A DNA stretch of 64,000 bases from Algoriphagus alkaliphilus (GTDB lineage: Bacteria; Bacteroidota; Bacteroidia; Cytophagales; Cyclobacteriaceae). The notes under the pieces are model-generated. The model did no database searches, had not been told where the DNA came from, and saw only the letters and a program-made list of their open reading frames with translations. The stretch covers positions 1 to 64,000 of the forward strand of contig NZ_FMXE01000013.1 of the NCBI RefSeq assembly GCF_900103735.1. Direction: 5' to 3'. Numbering within the stretch: the first letter of the stretch is position 1; each line of letters opens with the position of its first letter. Made by a program: the position numbers and the translations under genes. This document shows positions 23,185-33,230 of this stretch, piece after piece.

Positions 23185-23475
23185 AAAATCGAGAATATCC
23201 AAACCAGATTTCGAGATCACACCAGAGATTTATTCGAAAAGCAAGGGCTAAAAAATTATCCTTATTGGCTGACCGTAGAAAAAGACGGTGCTCAACCCAA
23301 ATTGGTATATCTGTTCGGTCATGACAGCAAAGAGGCTTTCAATGCGGCTTTTGACCGATTCAGAGTGGATCCGGATTGGGTTAAAGCAAGAGACGAATCT
23401 GAGGCTCCTGGTAAAATTGTTGAAAAAGTGGATGGGGTTTTCTATAAAGCACTGCCTTTTTCGCCGATGAAGTAG
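23185..23475 (+). pseudogene. 3' remnant of a second NIPSNAP gene
   Basis: From about 23185 the plus strand reads KIENIQTRFRDHTRDLFEKQ to KALPFSPMK and stop, matching the second domain of the intact NIPSNAP protein at 20954-21697 almost residue for residue (Y.WLTVEKDGAQPKLVYLFGHDS vs YWITVEKDGGQPKLVYLLGHDS). It has no start and no first domain. It begins at the same point where the opposite-strand CBM remnant begins, so one deletion seems to have removed the 5' ends of both divergent genes. Confidence 0.85.
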
Positions 23476-23517
23476 GGGAAAGTATTGAAAGATTTGATCA
23501 ATCTATAATTTGAATAT

Positions 23518-23550
23518 ACAGGAGTTGGACTTTGCGCTGACTCCTGTTTT
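23518..23550 (+). terminator. Terminator of the NIPSNAP remnant
   Basis: ACAGGAGT pairs with ACTCCTGT over a 14-base loop, followed by TTTATTTTC. It lies about 45 bases past the remnant's stop. Confidence 0.65.
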
Positions 23551-23633
23551 ATTTTCAATTATTTTAGGTGAGAGCGCCTTCTTGAATTTCATCGAGAATC
23601 TGAGGAGACTTTTGGATAGAAGAAACATTACTT

Positions 23634-24269
23634 CTAGTTGAGAAAAGATGCTAACCAGATTCGCTTTTTTTGTGGGATCGCTTTACTAGTTGATGCAATA
23701 CTCAGGAGTTTCGGATCCATTTCTTTGGCATGAACCAACTGAAATAGATCAGCAACAGATAATGTGCTTTCCGGACGTTCCTTAAGCATAAATTTTTGGC
23801 CCACTTCTACATACCCTTCTTCCAAGATACTCAGATAAGTACCTCCATATCCATGGGCTATGAATTGTCTGATCACTTGCTGGGTGCCAAATTTTACCCC
23901 CAGTTTGTAACAGGGCTCCCGATATTGGGACACTTGTACCAAAGCCTCACCTACCCGATAGATGTCTCCGAGACATACCAGTTTTTCATCAAACCCGGCA
24001 AGGGTAAGGTTTTCGCCAAACATCCCCCAATTCCAGTCTAATTCAGGATATAAGTTTTTCCAATAGGGATATTGTTCGGCTGAGAAAACGTAGCAGGCTT
24101 TGTAATAGCCCCCATGATTGATCCGATTGGATATTTCATCGCTCATCACATCATTTTTGGTCAGGTAGATGGCTTGGTTTGTCGGGACTTTGTAGATGCC
24201 TGTTTTTTCCTCTTTTCCATTCCATAGGAAAGGAGTAGGCTTGCCAATATTAGTCGAGATGATTTCCAT
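23634..24269 (-). CDS. MOSC-domain protein
   Basis: 211 residues from the ATG at 24269. An upstream ATG at 24353 gives an unlikely serine-rich extension and is not chosen. MOSC landmarks are HGGYYKACYVFSAEQYPYW, WGMFGENLTLAGFDE and VSQYREPCYKLG, whose Cys is the usual ligand. Such proteins are related to the molybdenum cofactor sulfurase C-terminal domain and to YiiM, which protects against N-hydroxylated compounds. The protein is like YiiM in its overall pattern, so it may reduce such toxic compounds. Confidence 0.85.
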   Translation of the reverse strand: MEIISTNIGKPTPFLWNGKEEKTGIYKVPTNQAIYLTKNDVMSDEISNRINHGGYYKACYVFSAEQYPYWKNLYPELDWNWGMFGENLTLAGFDEKLVCLGDIYRVGEALVQVSQYREPCYKLGVKFGTQQVIRQFIAHGYGGTYLSILEEGYVEVGQKFMLKERPESTLSVADLFQLVHAKEMDPKLLSIASTSKAIPQKKRIWLASFLN

Positions 24270-24360
24270 AAATGATAAACGAGGGAGTGTGTTTTTTCTT
24301 GAATAGATTTCTGAAAACGAAGAATTTATGTAGTAAGTAGAACTAAGACTCAACTATTTA

Positions 24361-24403
24361 ATCAAAAAAGCCATCCCGAAAAATTCAGGATGGCTTTTTT
24401 GAT
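24361..24403. terminator. Perfect 16-bp inverted-repeat terminator
   Basis: ATCAAAAAAGCCATCC (24361-24376) is the exact reverse complement of GGATGGCTTTTTTGAT (24388-24403). It lies after the giant lipoprotein gene (stop at 24422, minus strand). T runs flank it on both strands, so it can act in both directions. Confidence 0.85.
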
Positions 24404-24421
24404 TTAAGGATCTTCCAAGAT

Positions 24422-27400
24422 TTACTTTGGATTGAAAGTCATACTTGCCAGAATAAATGTCCCTGCTTCACCTTCGCCGTTTTGCTTTGACACAATGTAA
24501 AGCGTATGAAGTTTGCCGTCCGCAGCTCCTGTGATCGCAATATTTACAGGCGTGTAATAAGGGATTGGTTCTCCTTCTACAATTGGTCGCTGTTTGAAAG
24601 TGCCTTCACCAACCTTGGTGCCACTTGGACTATCAAGATACACTTCAAAGGAGAAAGTCTGTGCAACCGGGGCAATAGTAGCGGTTATCAACGTAATCGA
24701 TCCGATACCAGTAAGGTCAATGCTTGGAATCGCAAAGCTTCCCTGACCAGAAGGTACGGTCAGCAGGTTGGCACCATTGTAATTCATTGAGCCAAATCTC
24801 ACCAATTCCTTGGCTACGCCCATATCCAGATTATTATTGCTCAGAATGTATGAACCCGAACCGGTCAATGGCTTGATGTTTTCTCCTCCTTTGTCGGTAT
24901 AGGTTGCTGAGATTACAAGGACTCCATTAGGTACAGCGGCTTTTCCCTGAGTTGGATCTACGGATCCTTTTGCAGGTAGTGTTTCTTTCGCTGCGTTTCT
25001 AAGTGAAAGGATGTATGTCACCAGTGCATTTGCATCGGATGTCGATAGATCAGGGTTGGCAGGCATCACCGTTTCACCCCAGACACCGCCACCACCAACT
25101 TTGATTTTATTCAACAGGTAGGCACGGTCTCTTTCACGGTATTTTTTAGCCAGATCCGCATAAGCCGGACCAATGGAGGCTTCGTTTTCCTTGTGACATG
25201 TCTTGCAGGTCAGGGATTGAACCAAGGCTTTGCCGTTCATCGCCTCACTCATGATTTTATGGCCAAGGTCTGCCTGAGCTTTATCCACGCCCTGCAAGTA
25301 ATCTGCCGAGACAAAAAGCGTGCTTAGGTCAGATGATGCATCGGGATGATCAGCATCCGACACGGACACCGAATAGGCTACTTTTTTTCCGGGGAAATAG
25401 AAGGACTTATTGCCTTCGATCTGGATGCTCACCACGGGAGCAATGTTGCCTGAATAAACTGAAACCGGTGCGCTTACACCTGTCAATCCTGCTGGATCAG
25501 CAGCCGTTACCCTGATTTCGTATTGTCCCACTCCGTTAAATGTATGCGTCAGGGTAGGTTCAGTTGTGGATTTGGATTCACCATTTCCAAGATCCCAAGT
25601 ATAGGTAATGGCATCCTTTTCAGGGTCTGAAGCCGTTGCAGTCAATGTCACTGTCAATGGATTACTTCCTGAGGTTTTGTCAACTGAAAGTCCTGTCACT
25701 ACAGGCGCCCGATTGCCACTATTGAAGTCAATTCTGGACAAGCCGGAGTCAGGGTTTTTACTAAACCAGCCATTTCCATATTCCAAAATGTAAATTTTGC
25801 CATCTGGTCCCATTTCCATGTCGATCAGTCCGTTGAATTTGGTGCCTGGCATAAATGCTTCCATTTTGTCAAAATCACCATTCTCTTTCATTGTTACTGC
25901 TTTGATCCAACCTCTGATCCAATCATAGATAAAAAGCTTGCCGTCATAATAATCCGGGAATCTGGTTTTGGAAGGATACAGATCAGAATAGTAAACCGGA
26001 CCTGCCATTGCATTTCTTCCGCCGGTCCCTAACTGTGGGAAATCAGGAGAAGCACCATAAGGATACCAAATAAATGCCGGCTGTACCGCGGGCAGTTCCT
26101 TCAGTCCGGTGTTGTTTGGTGAATTATTAACAGGTTTGGCGGCATCAAAAACAACACCTGTTTGAGCTATCTCGTAATTGAATTCACGATACATGTAATT
26201 ATTGCCAATGGAGTAGGGCCATCCGAAGTTTCCGGCTTTTCTTGCTTGATTCACTTCATCATATCCTCTTGGTCCTTTTACGTCGAGGGAATCATTGCTC
26301 GCATCAGGTCCCACCTCACCCCAATAAAGGAAGCCGGTTTTTTGATCTATTGCGATTCGATATGGGTTTCTGTTACCCTGAACATAGATTTCGGGGCGAG
26401 TTCCTTCAGTTCCTTCAGGATATAAGTTTCCTGCCGGGATCGTGTAAGATCCATCTTCGGCTACTTTGATTCTGAGGATTTTACCTCTCAGGTCATTGGA
26501 GTTGCCGGAGCTTCTGCGTGCATCCCATTGCTTGTTTCCCTCTCGTCCGTCCAGTGGAGCGTAAGAGTTCAAGGTAGTTGGGGTGTTAGGCTGATTGAAT
26601 GGGGTTGAATTGTCACCCGTAGAGAGGAAAAGGTTTCCGTCTTTGTCGAAGGCAATGGATCCACCGGTGTGGCAGCAAATATCCCGTTGAGAATAAAGCT
26701 CCAAAATCACTTTTTCTGAAGCCATATCCCACACACCGTTTTTGAACACGAATCTGGAAAGACGGTTTATTTCTTTGTCTCCGGTAGGAGCATAGAAGGC
26801 AAATACGAAGTTATTTTTTGCATAGTTCGGGTCTTTTTGTATCCCCATTAATCCTTCTTCGGCATTGACACCTTTTACTTCTGTTTTCCAGTAGACGTCG
26901 AGCTTGGCCACTTCTTTCAACTCCTGTGTCTCATTGTCAAAAAGCAGTATTTCACCTCTTCGCTGTGCAATCAGAATGTCCAAATCCGGAAGGATTGTCA
27001 TCTCAGTCGGCTCGGTGAATTCTCCAAGTGAAAGATTGGTTTTCGTAAATCTGTTTTCTTCAGGCACCCGCTTGGACTTTGCTTTCGAATAATCCAATTG
27101 GTTGTTGTCACCGATTGCATATTGGATGCCACCCAAAAGGTGTTTCAAAAAGTCAGCTTCCTCAAAAGATTCCTTGGTATGCCCACCACCGGTGTAGTAA
27201 GCTCTGCCTCCATCAAAATCATGATACCAAGCAATAGGGTGCTCTCCCATGTCAAGACCTCCCTGATAGGAGGTTTCATCCAACATCAGGAGTTTTTTGG
27301 TGTCAGGGTTTACTTGCTTGTAGCTGTACCACTCGTCCGTTCTTTCCCAGCTTTCCGGCAAAAAGTCAACAGAAGGATGCTTTTCGCCGGTTTTCGTGAT

Positions 27401-27865
27401 TTTTCCCGGCTGTACATTCGGATGCGGGTCGTTGATTCCAGGATGGTCTGAAAAATACCCACCTACCAGTCGGTTGTACCATCCCCACTCGTATTCGGTA
27501 TCGGCGGCGGCGTGGATTCCAAGAAATCCACCACCGGACTGGATGTAGCGCTCAAAATCAGCTTCCTGATAGTTATTGAGTACATCGCCTGTGGTACTGA
27601 GGAAAATCACAGCGGCATATTGTGCTAAATTTTCCTCGTTGATGTTTTCTGCGTTTTTGGTGGTGTCGACCTGAAAGCCATTTTCGGCACCGAGCTTTTG
27701 TATGGCAGCGATTCCGGCAGGGATAGATTCATGGTAGAATCCTGCTGTCTTGCTGAAAATCAGGATTTTTGGATCGCCTTCACGCTTTTTGCTGCAGCCG
27801 GTTAATCCAAGGACAAGTACTCCAATGAAAAAGAGTAGACTACGTAGGTTTTTGGGTAAATGCAT
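24422..27865 (-). CDS. Multidomain lipoprotein: ThuA, sugar dehydrogenase, PKD, cytochrome c, CBM6-like
   Basis: 1147 residues. Lipobox LGLTGC near residue 24. Then a ThuA-like domain (ILIFSKTAGFYHESIPAGI, to about 250). Next is a glucose/sorbosone dehydrogenase-like propeller (about 280-650; ISLTR-like NRFTKTNLSLGEFTEPTEMTI, GRRNAMAGPVYYSDL). A PKD domain follows (about 690-785; DPEKDAITYTWDLGNGE). A cytochrome c domain has CKTCH at residue 887 with a distal Met in ETVMPANP. A C-terminal CBM6-like domain ends it. The set suggests extracellular oxidation of a sugar with electrons passed to the heme. A remnant of a second copy lies at 22834. Confidence 0.9.
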   Translation of the reverse strand: MHLPKNLRSLLFFIGVLVLGLTGCSKKREGDPKILIFSKTAGFYHESIPAGIAAIQKLGAENGFQVDTTKNAENINEENLAQYAAVIFLSTTGDVLNNYQEADFERYIQSGGGFLGIHAAADTEYEWGWYNRLVGGYFSDHPGINDPHPNVQPGKITKTGEKHPSVDFLPESWERTDEWYSYKQVNPDTKKLLMLDETSYQGGLDMGEHPIAWYHDFDGGRAYYTGGGHTKESFEEADFLKHLLGGIQYAIGDNNQLDYSKAKSKRVPEENRFTKTNLSLGEFTEPTEMTILPDLDILIAQRRGEILLFDNETQELKEVAKLDVYWKTEVKGVNAEEGLMGIQKDPNYAKNNFVFAFYAPTGDKEINRLSRFVFKNGVWDMASEKVILELYSQRDICCHTGGSIAFDKDGNLFLSTGDNSTPFNQPNTPTTLNSYAPLDGREGNKQWDARRSSGNSNDLRGKILRIKVAEDGSYTIPAGNLYPEGTEGTRPEIYVQGNRNPYRIAIDQKTGFLYWGEVGPDASNDSLDVKGPRGYDEVNQARKAGNFGWPYSIGNNYMYREFNYEIAQTGVVFDAAKPVNNSPNNTGLKELPAVQPAFIWYPYGASPDFPQLGTGGRNAMAGPVYYSDLYPSKTRFPDYYDGKLFIYDWIRGWIKAVTMKENGDFDKMEAFMPGTKFNGLIDMEMGPDGKIYILEYGNGWFSKNPDSGLSRIDFNSGNRAPVVTGLSVDKTSGSNPLTVTLTATASDPEKDAITYTWDLGNGESKSTTEPTLTHTFNGVGQYEIRVTAADPAGLTGVSAPVSVYSGNIAPVVSIQIEGNKSFYFPGKKVAYSVSVSDADHPDASSDLSTLFVSADYLQGVDKAQADLGHKIMSEAMNGKALVQSLTCKTCHKENEASIGPAYADLAKKYRERDRAYLLNKIKVGGGGVWGETVMPANPDLSTSDANALVTYILSLRNAAKETLPAKGSVDPTQGKAAVPNGVLVISATYTDKGGENIKPLTGSGSYILSNNNLDMGVAKELVRFGSMNYNGANLLTVPSGQGSFAIPSIDLTGIGSITLITATIAPVAQTFSFEVYLDSPSGTKVGEGTFKQRPIVEGEPIPYYTPVNIAITGAADGKLHTLYIVSKQNGEGEAGTFILASMTFNPK

Positions 27866-27981
27866 AGGGTTTGAAATTTTGGGGAAATTAGGGAAATTCC
27901 GTATTAAGTGGGCTAAACGCTTGAAAATAGGCCTCTCTAATAGACCAACGGTACAATTCTATCGACGAAATCCATTAGAGA
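27866..27981. other. Short gap before the giant lipoprotein gene
   Basis: 116 bases between galK and the giant lipoprotein, on the same strand. It holds AT-rich sequence only. No operator or terminator is evident. Confidence 0.4.
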
Positions 27982-29127
27982 TTAAACCAGTTGGGCGCCT
28001 GATCCAATTTTCACAGGAATGAATCCTGGAGAAATTCCGAACTGCTTAACATAGGAGCTTTTGATTTGGTCCTGAAACGATTCGGTTTCTGATTTTTGTA
28101 CTAGATTGATGGTGCAACCACCAAAGCCTCCACCCATCATTCGGGACCCTAAAACTCCCTTAAGCTTCCATGATTCCTCGGCAAGGAAATCCAGCTCGGG
28201 ACAGCTAACTTCAAAGTCCCTGCTTAAACTCTGATGAGATGCCTTCAGGAGGCTTCCGAATTTTTCCAAATCACCTGATTTTAATGCATTTGCTGCCTCA
28301 TGTACGCGATGACACTCCGTGATGACATGTTTGGCTTTGGGGAAAAGCGCAGGAGAGAGTAACCTTTCAACTTTTGGCAAATCAAAAACGGAAAGATCTC
28401 TCAGTGTTTTAATATCTGGGAATGCCGATTGAACAAATTTCACGCTTTCCTCACAGGAAGCTCTTCTATCGTTGTAGGCTGAGTCGGCGAGTGAGTGCTT
28501 TACTTTGGAATTGATGAGAATCAGGGAAAAATCACCCAAGGCTACCGGGATTTCTTCATGTGTGTTTGACCTGCAATCGAGTAACAATGCTTTGTCTTTT
28601 ACTCCAAAGGCAGAGGCATAAGGATCCATAATTCCGCAGTTGACTCCCGCATAGAGGTGCTCGGACTTTTGGGCATAGAGCGCAATGTTTTTCTTTGGAA
28701 TCTGAAAATCAAAAAGTCCGGAGATCGCCGTTCCGATTGCTACAGACAAGGCGGCAGAAGAAGAAAGTCCTGATCCAACAGGGATATCTCCACCAATCAC
28801 CATATCAAAACCCGTGACGGAATAGCCTGCTTGCTTAAGCAAGGCGCACATACCCATGGCGTAGGTTGCCCAGTGGCCTTTTTTAGGGGAAATAAAATCC
28901 AGCTCGAAGGTGAATTCCTGATTGAAATCCATAGAATATATGCGGCAGGCATTCAATTCGTTTTTTTGTATCCCAACCCAGATTCCCTGATTCACAGCTG
29001 CGGGAAAAACAAATCCTTCCTGATAGTCTGTGTGTTCGCCGATTAGATTGATTCTGCCCGGAGCAAAGGCAAGAATTGGAGTGCTGGAAAAGTGGGAGAG
29101 GAAAGCTTGGGTGAGGGTTTGGCGCAT
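27982..29127 (-). CDS. galK: Galactokinase
   Basis: 381 residues, the usual size for GalK. The start at 29127 is chosen because earlier ATGs (29214) overlap the LacI gene and lie before the conserved region. The family signatures are present: APGRINLIGEHTDYQEG (galactose-binding), GGDIPVGSGLSSSAALSVA (ATP binding, GHMP motif) and RMMGGGFGGCTINLV (motif 3). It phosphorylates galactose at C1 in the Leloir pathway. The companion transferase and epimerase are not nearby. The LacI gene 70 bases upstream on the same strand suggests local control. Confidence 0.95.
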   Translation of the reverse strand: MRQTLTQAFLSHFSSTPILAFAPGRINLIGEHTDYQEGFVFPAAVNQGIWVGIQKNELNACRIYSMDFNQEFTFELDFISPKKGHWATYAMGMCALLKQAGYSVTGFDMVIGGDIPVGSGLSSSAALSVAIGTAISGLFDFQIPKKNIALYAQKSEHLYAGVNCGIMDPYASAFGVKDKALLLDCRSNTHEEIPVALGDFSLILINSKVKHSLADSAYNDRRASCEESVKFVQSAFPDIKTLRDLSVFDLPKVERLLSPALFPKAKHVITECHRVHEAANALKSGDLEKFGSLLKASHQSLSRDFEVSCPELDFLAEESWKLKGVLGSRMMGGGFGGCTINLVQKSETESFQDQIKSSYVKQFGISPGFIPVKIGSGAQLV

Positions 29128-29197
29128 GGGTATTGAGTTATTGGTTATTTGTAGGTAGTCACGAATCGACTGGTCAACACAAATAACTAATAACCAG

Positions 29198-30232
29198 TCA
29201 CTTTTTTGCTTCAAAATGCTGCGAGGACTTCCTTGGTACCAATGTCGTTTCTAAAACAATAGAAATAGGGTCTTCGGAGGCCAATCCGTCAAGTTGATCC
29301 AGGAGGTGAGTCACAGCCAATTTACCCATTTCGTAACCCGGTTGGGAGACAGTGGTCAATGGTGGCTCGACAACTGCTGAAGTTGGATTGTTGGTAAAGC
29401 CAGCCAAAGCCATGTCCTCAGGGATTTTGATTCCCATGGATTTCCATTGAGTCAAAACATCCACGGCCACAGGGTCTATCATACAGAATACTGCATCAGG
29501 CCGTGGTTTCATTTCAGAAATTTCTTTGGCTATCCGCACATTGTCCTCCAATGTCAAATCTGATATTTTAATTAGGTACGGGTCTTCCTGAATTTCATAT
29601 TCGGCGAGCGCTTTTAGATAGCCCTCTTTTCTTTTTTTAGAAATGTACATGTCCTCAGGCCCGGACACATATACAATCCTTCTGTTATTTCCTTCCAGAA
29701 GGTGATGTGTGACCTGATAAGCTCCTCCGGCGTCATTGAAGGTGACTTTTGAAACTGGAATATCTTCGTGGACTCTGTCAAATAGGACAAAATTAATTTC
29801 CCGGTTGTAGAGTTCATGAAGATGGTCAAACTGATTGGTTTCCCGGCTCAGAGATATCAACAGCCCATCCACCTGGCTTGAAACCAAAGCGCGAATATTC
29901 GCTTTTTCCTGATCCAAAGATTCATTGGACTGGCAGATCATGACATTGTATCCACGCTTGTTGGCAAAATCCTGAATACCGCTGATACAGGATGCGAAAA
30001 AGTGAGAGGTGATCTCGGGAACAATCACTCCCAAGGTCTTTGAACGGCTGATCCGGAGACTTTGCGCCAGCAAATTAGGCTGGTAATTCATCTCCTTGGC
30101 CATTTCCACGATCTTTCGTTTGGTTTCAGGATGTAATTCCGGAGAATCCTTAAGCGCTCTTGAAATCGTCGAAACAGACACGCCAAGTTTCTTGGCGATC
30201 TCCTTCATCGTAATCTGATGACCTCTTTTCAT
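29198..30232 (-). CDS. LacI-family regulator of the galactokinase unit
   Basis: 344 residues. The N-terminal LacI helix-turn-helix (ITMKEIAKKLGVSVSTISRALKDS) is complete, with hinge helix NLLAQSLRISRS. The rest is a sugar-binding domain (GVIVPEITSHFFASCISGIQDFA to VSQPGYEMGKLAVTHLL). It probably senses galactose or a related sugar. A matching palindrome, TGCAATCGTCTGCA, lies in its own leader at 30259-30272, which suggests autoregulation. The same half-site pattern recurs before the SusC gene. Confidence 0.9.
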   Translation of the reverse strand: MKRGHQITMKEIAKKLGVSVSTISRALKDSPELHPETKRKIVEMAKEMNYQPNLLAQSLRISRSKTLGVIVPEITSHFFASCISGIQDFANKRGYNVMICQSNESLDQEKANIRALVSSQVDGLLISLSRETNQFDHLHELYNREINFVLFDRVHEDIPVSKVTFNDAGGAYQVTHHLLEGNNRRIVYVSGPEDMYISKKRKEGYLKALAEYEIQEDPYLIKISDLTLEDNVRIAKEISEMKPRPDAVFCMIDPVAVDVLTQWKSMGIKIPEDMALAGFTNNPTSAVVEPPLTTVSQPGYEMGKLAVTHLLDQLDGLASEDPISIVLETTLVPRKSSQHFEAKK

Positions 30233-30258
30233 GTTGGACCTTTTCCTAATCTGTAATC

Positions 30259-30272
30259 TGCAATCGTCTGCA
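30259..30272. promoter_or_regulatory. LacI-type operator before the regulator gene
   Basis: TGCAATCGTCTGCA follows the LacI-family consensus TGCAA-NCGN-TTGCA with one mismatch. It lies 26 bases upstream of the regulator start, a position suited to autorepression. Confidence 0.6.
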
Positions 30273-30306
30273 CAGGCACAAATTGCAAAAAACTTTATAA
30301 AAAATG

Positions 30307-31287
30307 CTATTCCTGATAAACTGTAAATAAAACTGTCTCTCCGACAGCCCTTAAAGATCTGACATCGATCAAGTCCATATTGTCCCTGTGGGTGTGGTGA
30401 TAGTGACCAAAGCCATAATCCGGAGAAAACTCAATGATAACAATCATTGGAATTCCTCCCCATTCATTGACAAATACATGATCATCAATAATCGGAGGTG
30501 CATCTTTTTGGATAAAGAAATCAGAATGCCCGAGCTTGGCTGCATGCCCCCAAACTTTGGAAAGAATCCCCGAAGCATACTGTCTTGAATATCCCTCACG
30601 ATAGAATTTGGCATTTTTTGCCCCTACGAGATCGACCAAAATCCCATAATAAGCGGAGTAATTGGGCACATGCTTGTTTTTGGACCAATACTGCGAACCA
30701 TGACACCACCAAAATTCCTGCGTGGTATTTCTGGTTTTGGCACCTTCCGGTTCGCCATCGTCTTCTCCGTCAAAGAAAATAATGTCAATTCCCACATCGG
30801 GTTTCAATTCCTGAGTAGCGATCGTTCTTGCGATTTCTATCAAAACCCCAACTCCGGAACCGCCGTCATTGGCACCATCGATGGGTTCGTTTAGCCTTTC
30901 GGTGTCTTTATCGGCTATTCTACGGGTGTCCCAATGTGCCGCTAAGAGGATTCTTTTGGTTGCGGCTGGGTTATAAGAAGCGATGATATTTGTCAGGTCC
31001 CAATTCAATCCATCATAGGTTTTGATTTGGAATTCTTGGGTTTGGACACTCCAACCATAGCTTTTGAGCTTGGAAATTATCCAGTTTTTAGTGGCTGCGT
31101 GCCCTTTTGTGCCAGGAACCCGCGGTCCGAAATCTACCTGTTTTTGGACAAAAGCATAGGCTGAATCCGCATTGAAAGTAGGGTAGGGTCTGGTGATTAT
31201 TCCCTCAACGGCTGTTTCGGTGGTCTTTTCCCCGTTACAAGCCCAGCCAAAAACCAGTAATCCAATCAACCAAAATCTATTCTTCAT
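30307..31287 (-). CDS. M28-family glutaminyl-peptide cyclotransferase-like lipoprotein
   Basis: 326 residues, start ATG at 31287 ([20 protein letters not shown]), lipobox GWAC. Zinc-ligand motifs of the M28/glutaminyl cyclase fold are present: [32 protein letters not shown] (catalytic Asp), and FFDGEDDGE (catalytic Glu). The [17 protein letters not shown] region matches the bacterial glutaminyl cyclase group over classic aminopeptidases. The enzyme forms N-terminal pyroglutamate on exported proteins. It overlaps cysS by 11 bases on the same strand, so it is co-transcribed with it. Confidence 0.85.
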   Translation of the reverse strand: MKNRFWLIGLLVFGWACNGEKTTETAVEGIITRPYPTFNADSAYAFVQKQVDFGPRVPGTKGHAATKNWIISKLKSYGWSVQTQEFQIKTYDGLNWDLTNIIASYNPAATKRILLAAHWDTRRIADKDTERLNEPIDGANDGGSGVGVLIEIARTIATQELKPDVGIDIIFFDGEDDGEPEGAKTRNTTQEFWWCHGSQYWSKNKHVPNYSAYYGILVDLVGAKNAKFYREGYSRQYASGILSKVWGHAAKLGHSDFFIQKDAPPIIDDHVFVNEWGGIPMIVIIEFSPDYGFGHYHHTHRDNMDLIDVRSLRAVGETVLFTVYQE

Positions 31288-32770
31288 ATGCCCAATCAAT
31301 TTTATCTTTCATATCCTTCACCACAAATCCCATACGCTTGAGACCTGCACGGATTTCATCCACTTTGGTGTAATCTCTTGCAGTTTTTGCCTCTCCATAT
31401 AGCTTTAAAAGCAGGTCAAGCATCGGGGCTTGCACATCACTTTTCTCCTCAATCAATCCCAGAATGTCCACCACGAAAGTCTCGAAGGTCTCTTTCATTT
31501 TGGAAAACACTTCTTCGCCCAAAGCAGCTGATTGAAGCTGTCCGGTGAAGATGGAGTTGATTTTCTTCAATAGATTAAACAAATGGCCAATGGCCTGAGC
31601 TGTATTAAAATCATCGTCCATCGCACGGTAAGCGGCTGCAATGCTCTGCTCCACCTGGTTGATCTGTTCTTGATCCAGTTCGATTTCCGGATTCGAGGTG
31701 AATTCAATCGCTTTTGCGATTCGAAGACCGTTGATGATCTTTTTGTATCCTTTTTGCGCAGCTTTCAATGCCTCGTTTGAAAAGTCCAGGGTAGATCGAT
31801 AATGTGCCGTCAACATAAAGTAACGGATGGTCATGGGGCTGTATGCCTGCTCCAGAAGCTTGTGATTGCCGGTGAAAAGCTCCTGCAGGTTGATGAAATT
31901 ACCCAATGACTTGCCCATCTTCTGTCCGTTGATGGTGATCATGTTGTTGTGAATCCAATACTTGGCCGGATCGTGATGATTGCTGGCATTTCCCTGTGCA
32001 ATCTCGCATTCGTGGTGCGGAAACATCAGATCCATTCCACCTCCATGAATGTCAAATTGCGTCCCTAGATATTTAGAACTCATGGCAGTACACTCCAGAT
32101 GCCAACCCGGAAAACCAAGGCCCCAAGGGGATTCCCATTTCATCAGGTGCTCCGGAGAAGCATATTTCCAAAGTGCAAAATCCACCGCATTTCGCTTTTC
32201 TCCCTGCCCATCCAGATCCCGACTCCCACTCATGAGTTCATCCAGAATTCGACCGGAAAGCTTACCATATTGATAAGTATTGTTGTATTTCAAGACATCG
32301 AAATAGACCGAACCATTGACTTCATAGGCCAAGCCTTCCTTTAGAATCGCTTCAACCAAAGCGATCTGTTCCGGAATATGCCCGGTTGCACGAGGTTCAA
32401 TGCTTGGCTTCCACGTATTGAGCAAGGCCATGTCCCGATGATAGGTGTCTGTGTATTGCTGCGCCACTTCCATGGGTTCCAGCTTTTCGAGTCTGGCTTT
32501 TTTTGCTATTTTATCCTCTCCCTCGTCAGCATCTCCCTGCAAGTGCCCTACATCGGTGATATTTCTAACATATCTCACTCGATAACCAAGGTGAGTCAAA
32601 TAGCGATTGACGGTGTCAAAAGTAACGGCTGGTCGCCCATGTCCAAGGTGGGCATCACCGTAAACCGTTGGTCCGCAGACATACATTCCTACAAAGGGAG
32701 GGCTGAGTGGTGTAAAATCTTCCTTTTGACGGGAAAGGGTGTTATATAGCTTGAGCTGATGTGATTTCAT
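31277..32770 (-). CDS. cysS: Cysteinyl-tRNA synthetase
   Basis: 497 residues from the ATG at 32770. The HIGH-like motif is in [14 protein letters not shown]-like in [11 protein letters not shown]. Zinc-ligand residues are seen in [22 protein letters not shown] and [17 protein letters not shown]. It charges tRNA-Cys with cysteine. A longer start at 32803 would add residues not seen in other members. It is followed directly by the cyclotransferase gene. Confidence 0.97.
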   Translation of the reverse strand: MKSHQLKLYNTLSRQKEDFTPLSPPFVGMYVCGPTVYGDAHLGHGRPAVTFDTVNRYLTHLGYRVRYVRNITDVGHLQGDADEGEDKIAKKARLEKLEPMEVAQQYTDTYHRDMALLNTWKPSIEPRATGHIPEQIALVEAILKEGLAYEVNGSVYFDVLKYNNTYQYGKLSGRILDELMSGSRDLDGQGEKRNAVDFALWKYASPEHLMKWESPWGLGFPGWHLECTAMSSKYLGTQFDIHGGGMDLMFPHHECEIAQGNASNHHDPAKYWIHNNMITINGQKMGKSLGNFINLQELFTGNHKLLEQAYSPMTIRYFMLTAHYRSTLDFSNEALKAAQKGYKKIINGLRIAKAIEFTSNPEIELDQEQINQVEQSIAAAYRAMDDDFNTAQAIGHLFNLLKKINSIFTGQLQSAALGEEVFSKMKETFETFVVDILGLIEEKSDVQAPMLDLLLKLYGEAKTARDYTKVDEIRAGLKRMGFVVKDMKDKIDWAYEE

Positions 32771-33025
32771 AGGATGTACGAAGTACGAAGTACAAAGTAC
32801 CATGTACGGGATTTATCCGGTTTTGATTTGCGGTGCAAAATAGGGGATTTAGGTGGGGAAAAGAAAGGGAATTAAGAACCTTTGAGGTTTTATAAAACTC
32901 GATGGTTTAGAAATCTGGGCAAATTGGAATCAGAGATTTTTTTGATTTTAATTCTGAACTCGAAAATGAAATTTGATTATCAACTATTTTTTAGTTAATC
33001 GAAAAGACAAACAACATCTAGTCCT
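32771..33025. repeat. Intergenic repeats upstream of cysS
   Basis: GTACGAAGTACGAAGTAC (about 32775) is a relative of the 5684 motif. At 32877-32908 lies a copy of the ACCTTTGAGGTTTTA hairpin family. The rest is AT-rich. No gene is seen in these 255 bases. Confidence 0.6.
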
Positions 33026-33226
33026 ATGATTTCGAATTTTGTTTTCCTCGCCGGTTTGCTATCTGTTTTAAATTCTATTTTCCCCAATCAACTTGATGAA
33101 CGATTAATTGGGACTTGGATTATGGTTAAACGCGAAAAGGATTCCACACCTTTTGCTGACGATTCGATTCAAAATGTATTCACCTACACCTATGCAAAAA
33201 ATGGTGACTATATTTTTGATATCAGG
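33026..33226 (+). pseudogene. Lipocalin-like gene fragment, cut by a toxin-antitoxin module
   Basis: A plus-strand frame starts with a hydrophobic segment and LDERLIGTWIMVKREKDSTPF, then NVFTYTYAKNGDYIFDI. This looks like the first strands of a lipocalin-like small protein. From about 33231 the same bases encode the opposite-strand toxin, and the frame continues only as an antisense shadow. The 3' part of the original gene is not found after the module. It could alternatively be a short genuine protein. Confidence 0.5.
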
Positions 33227-33230
33227 TTGG

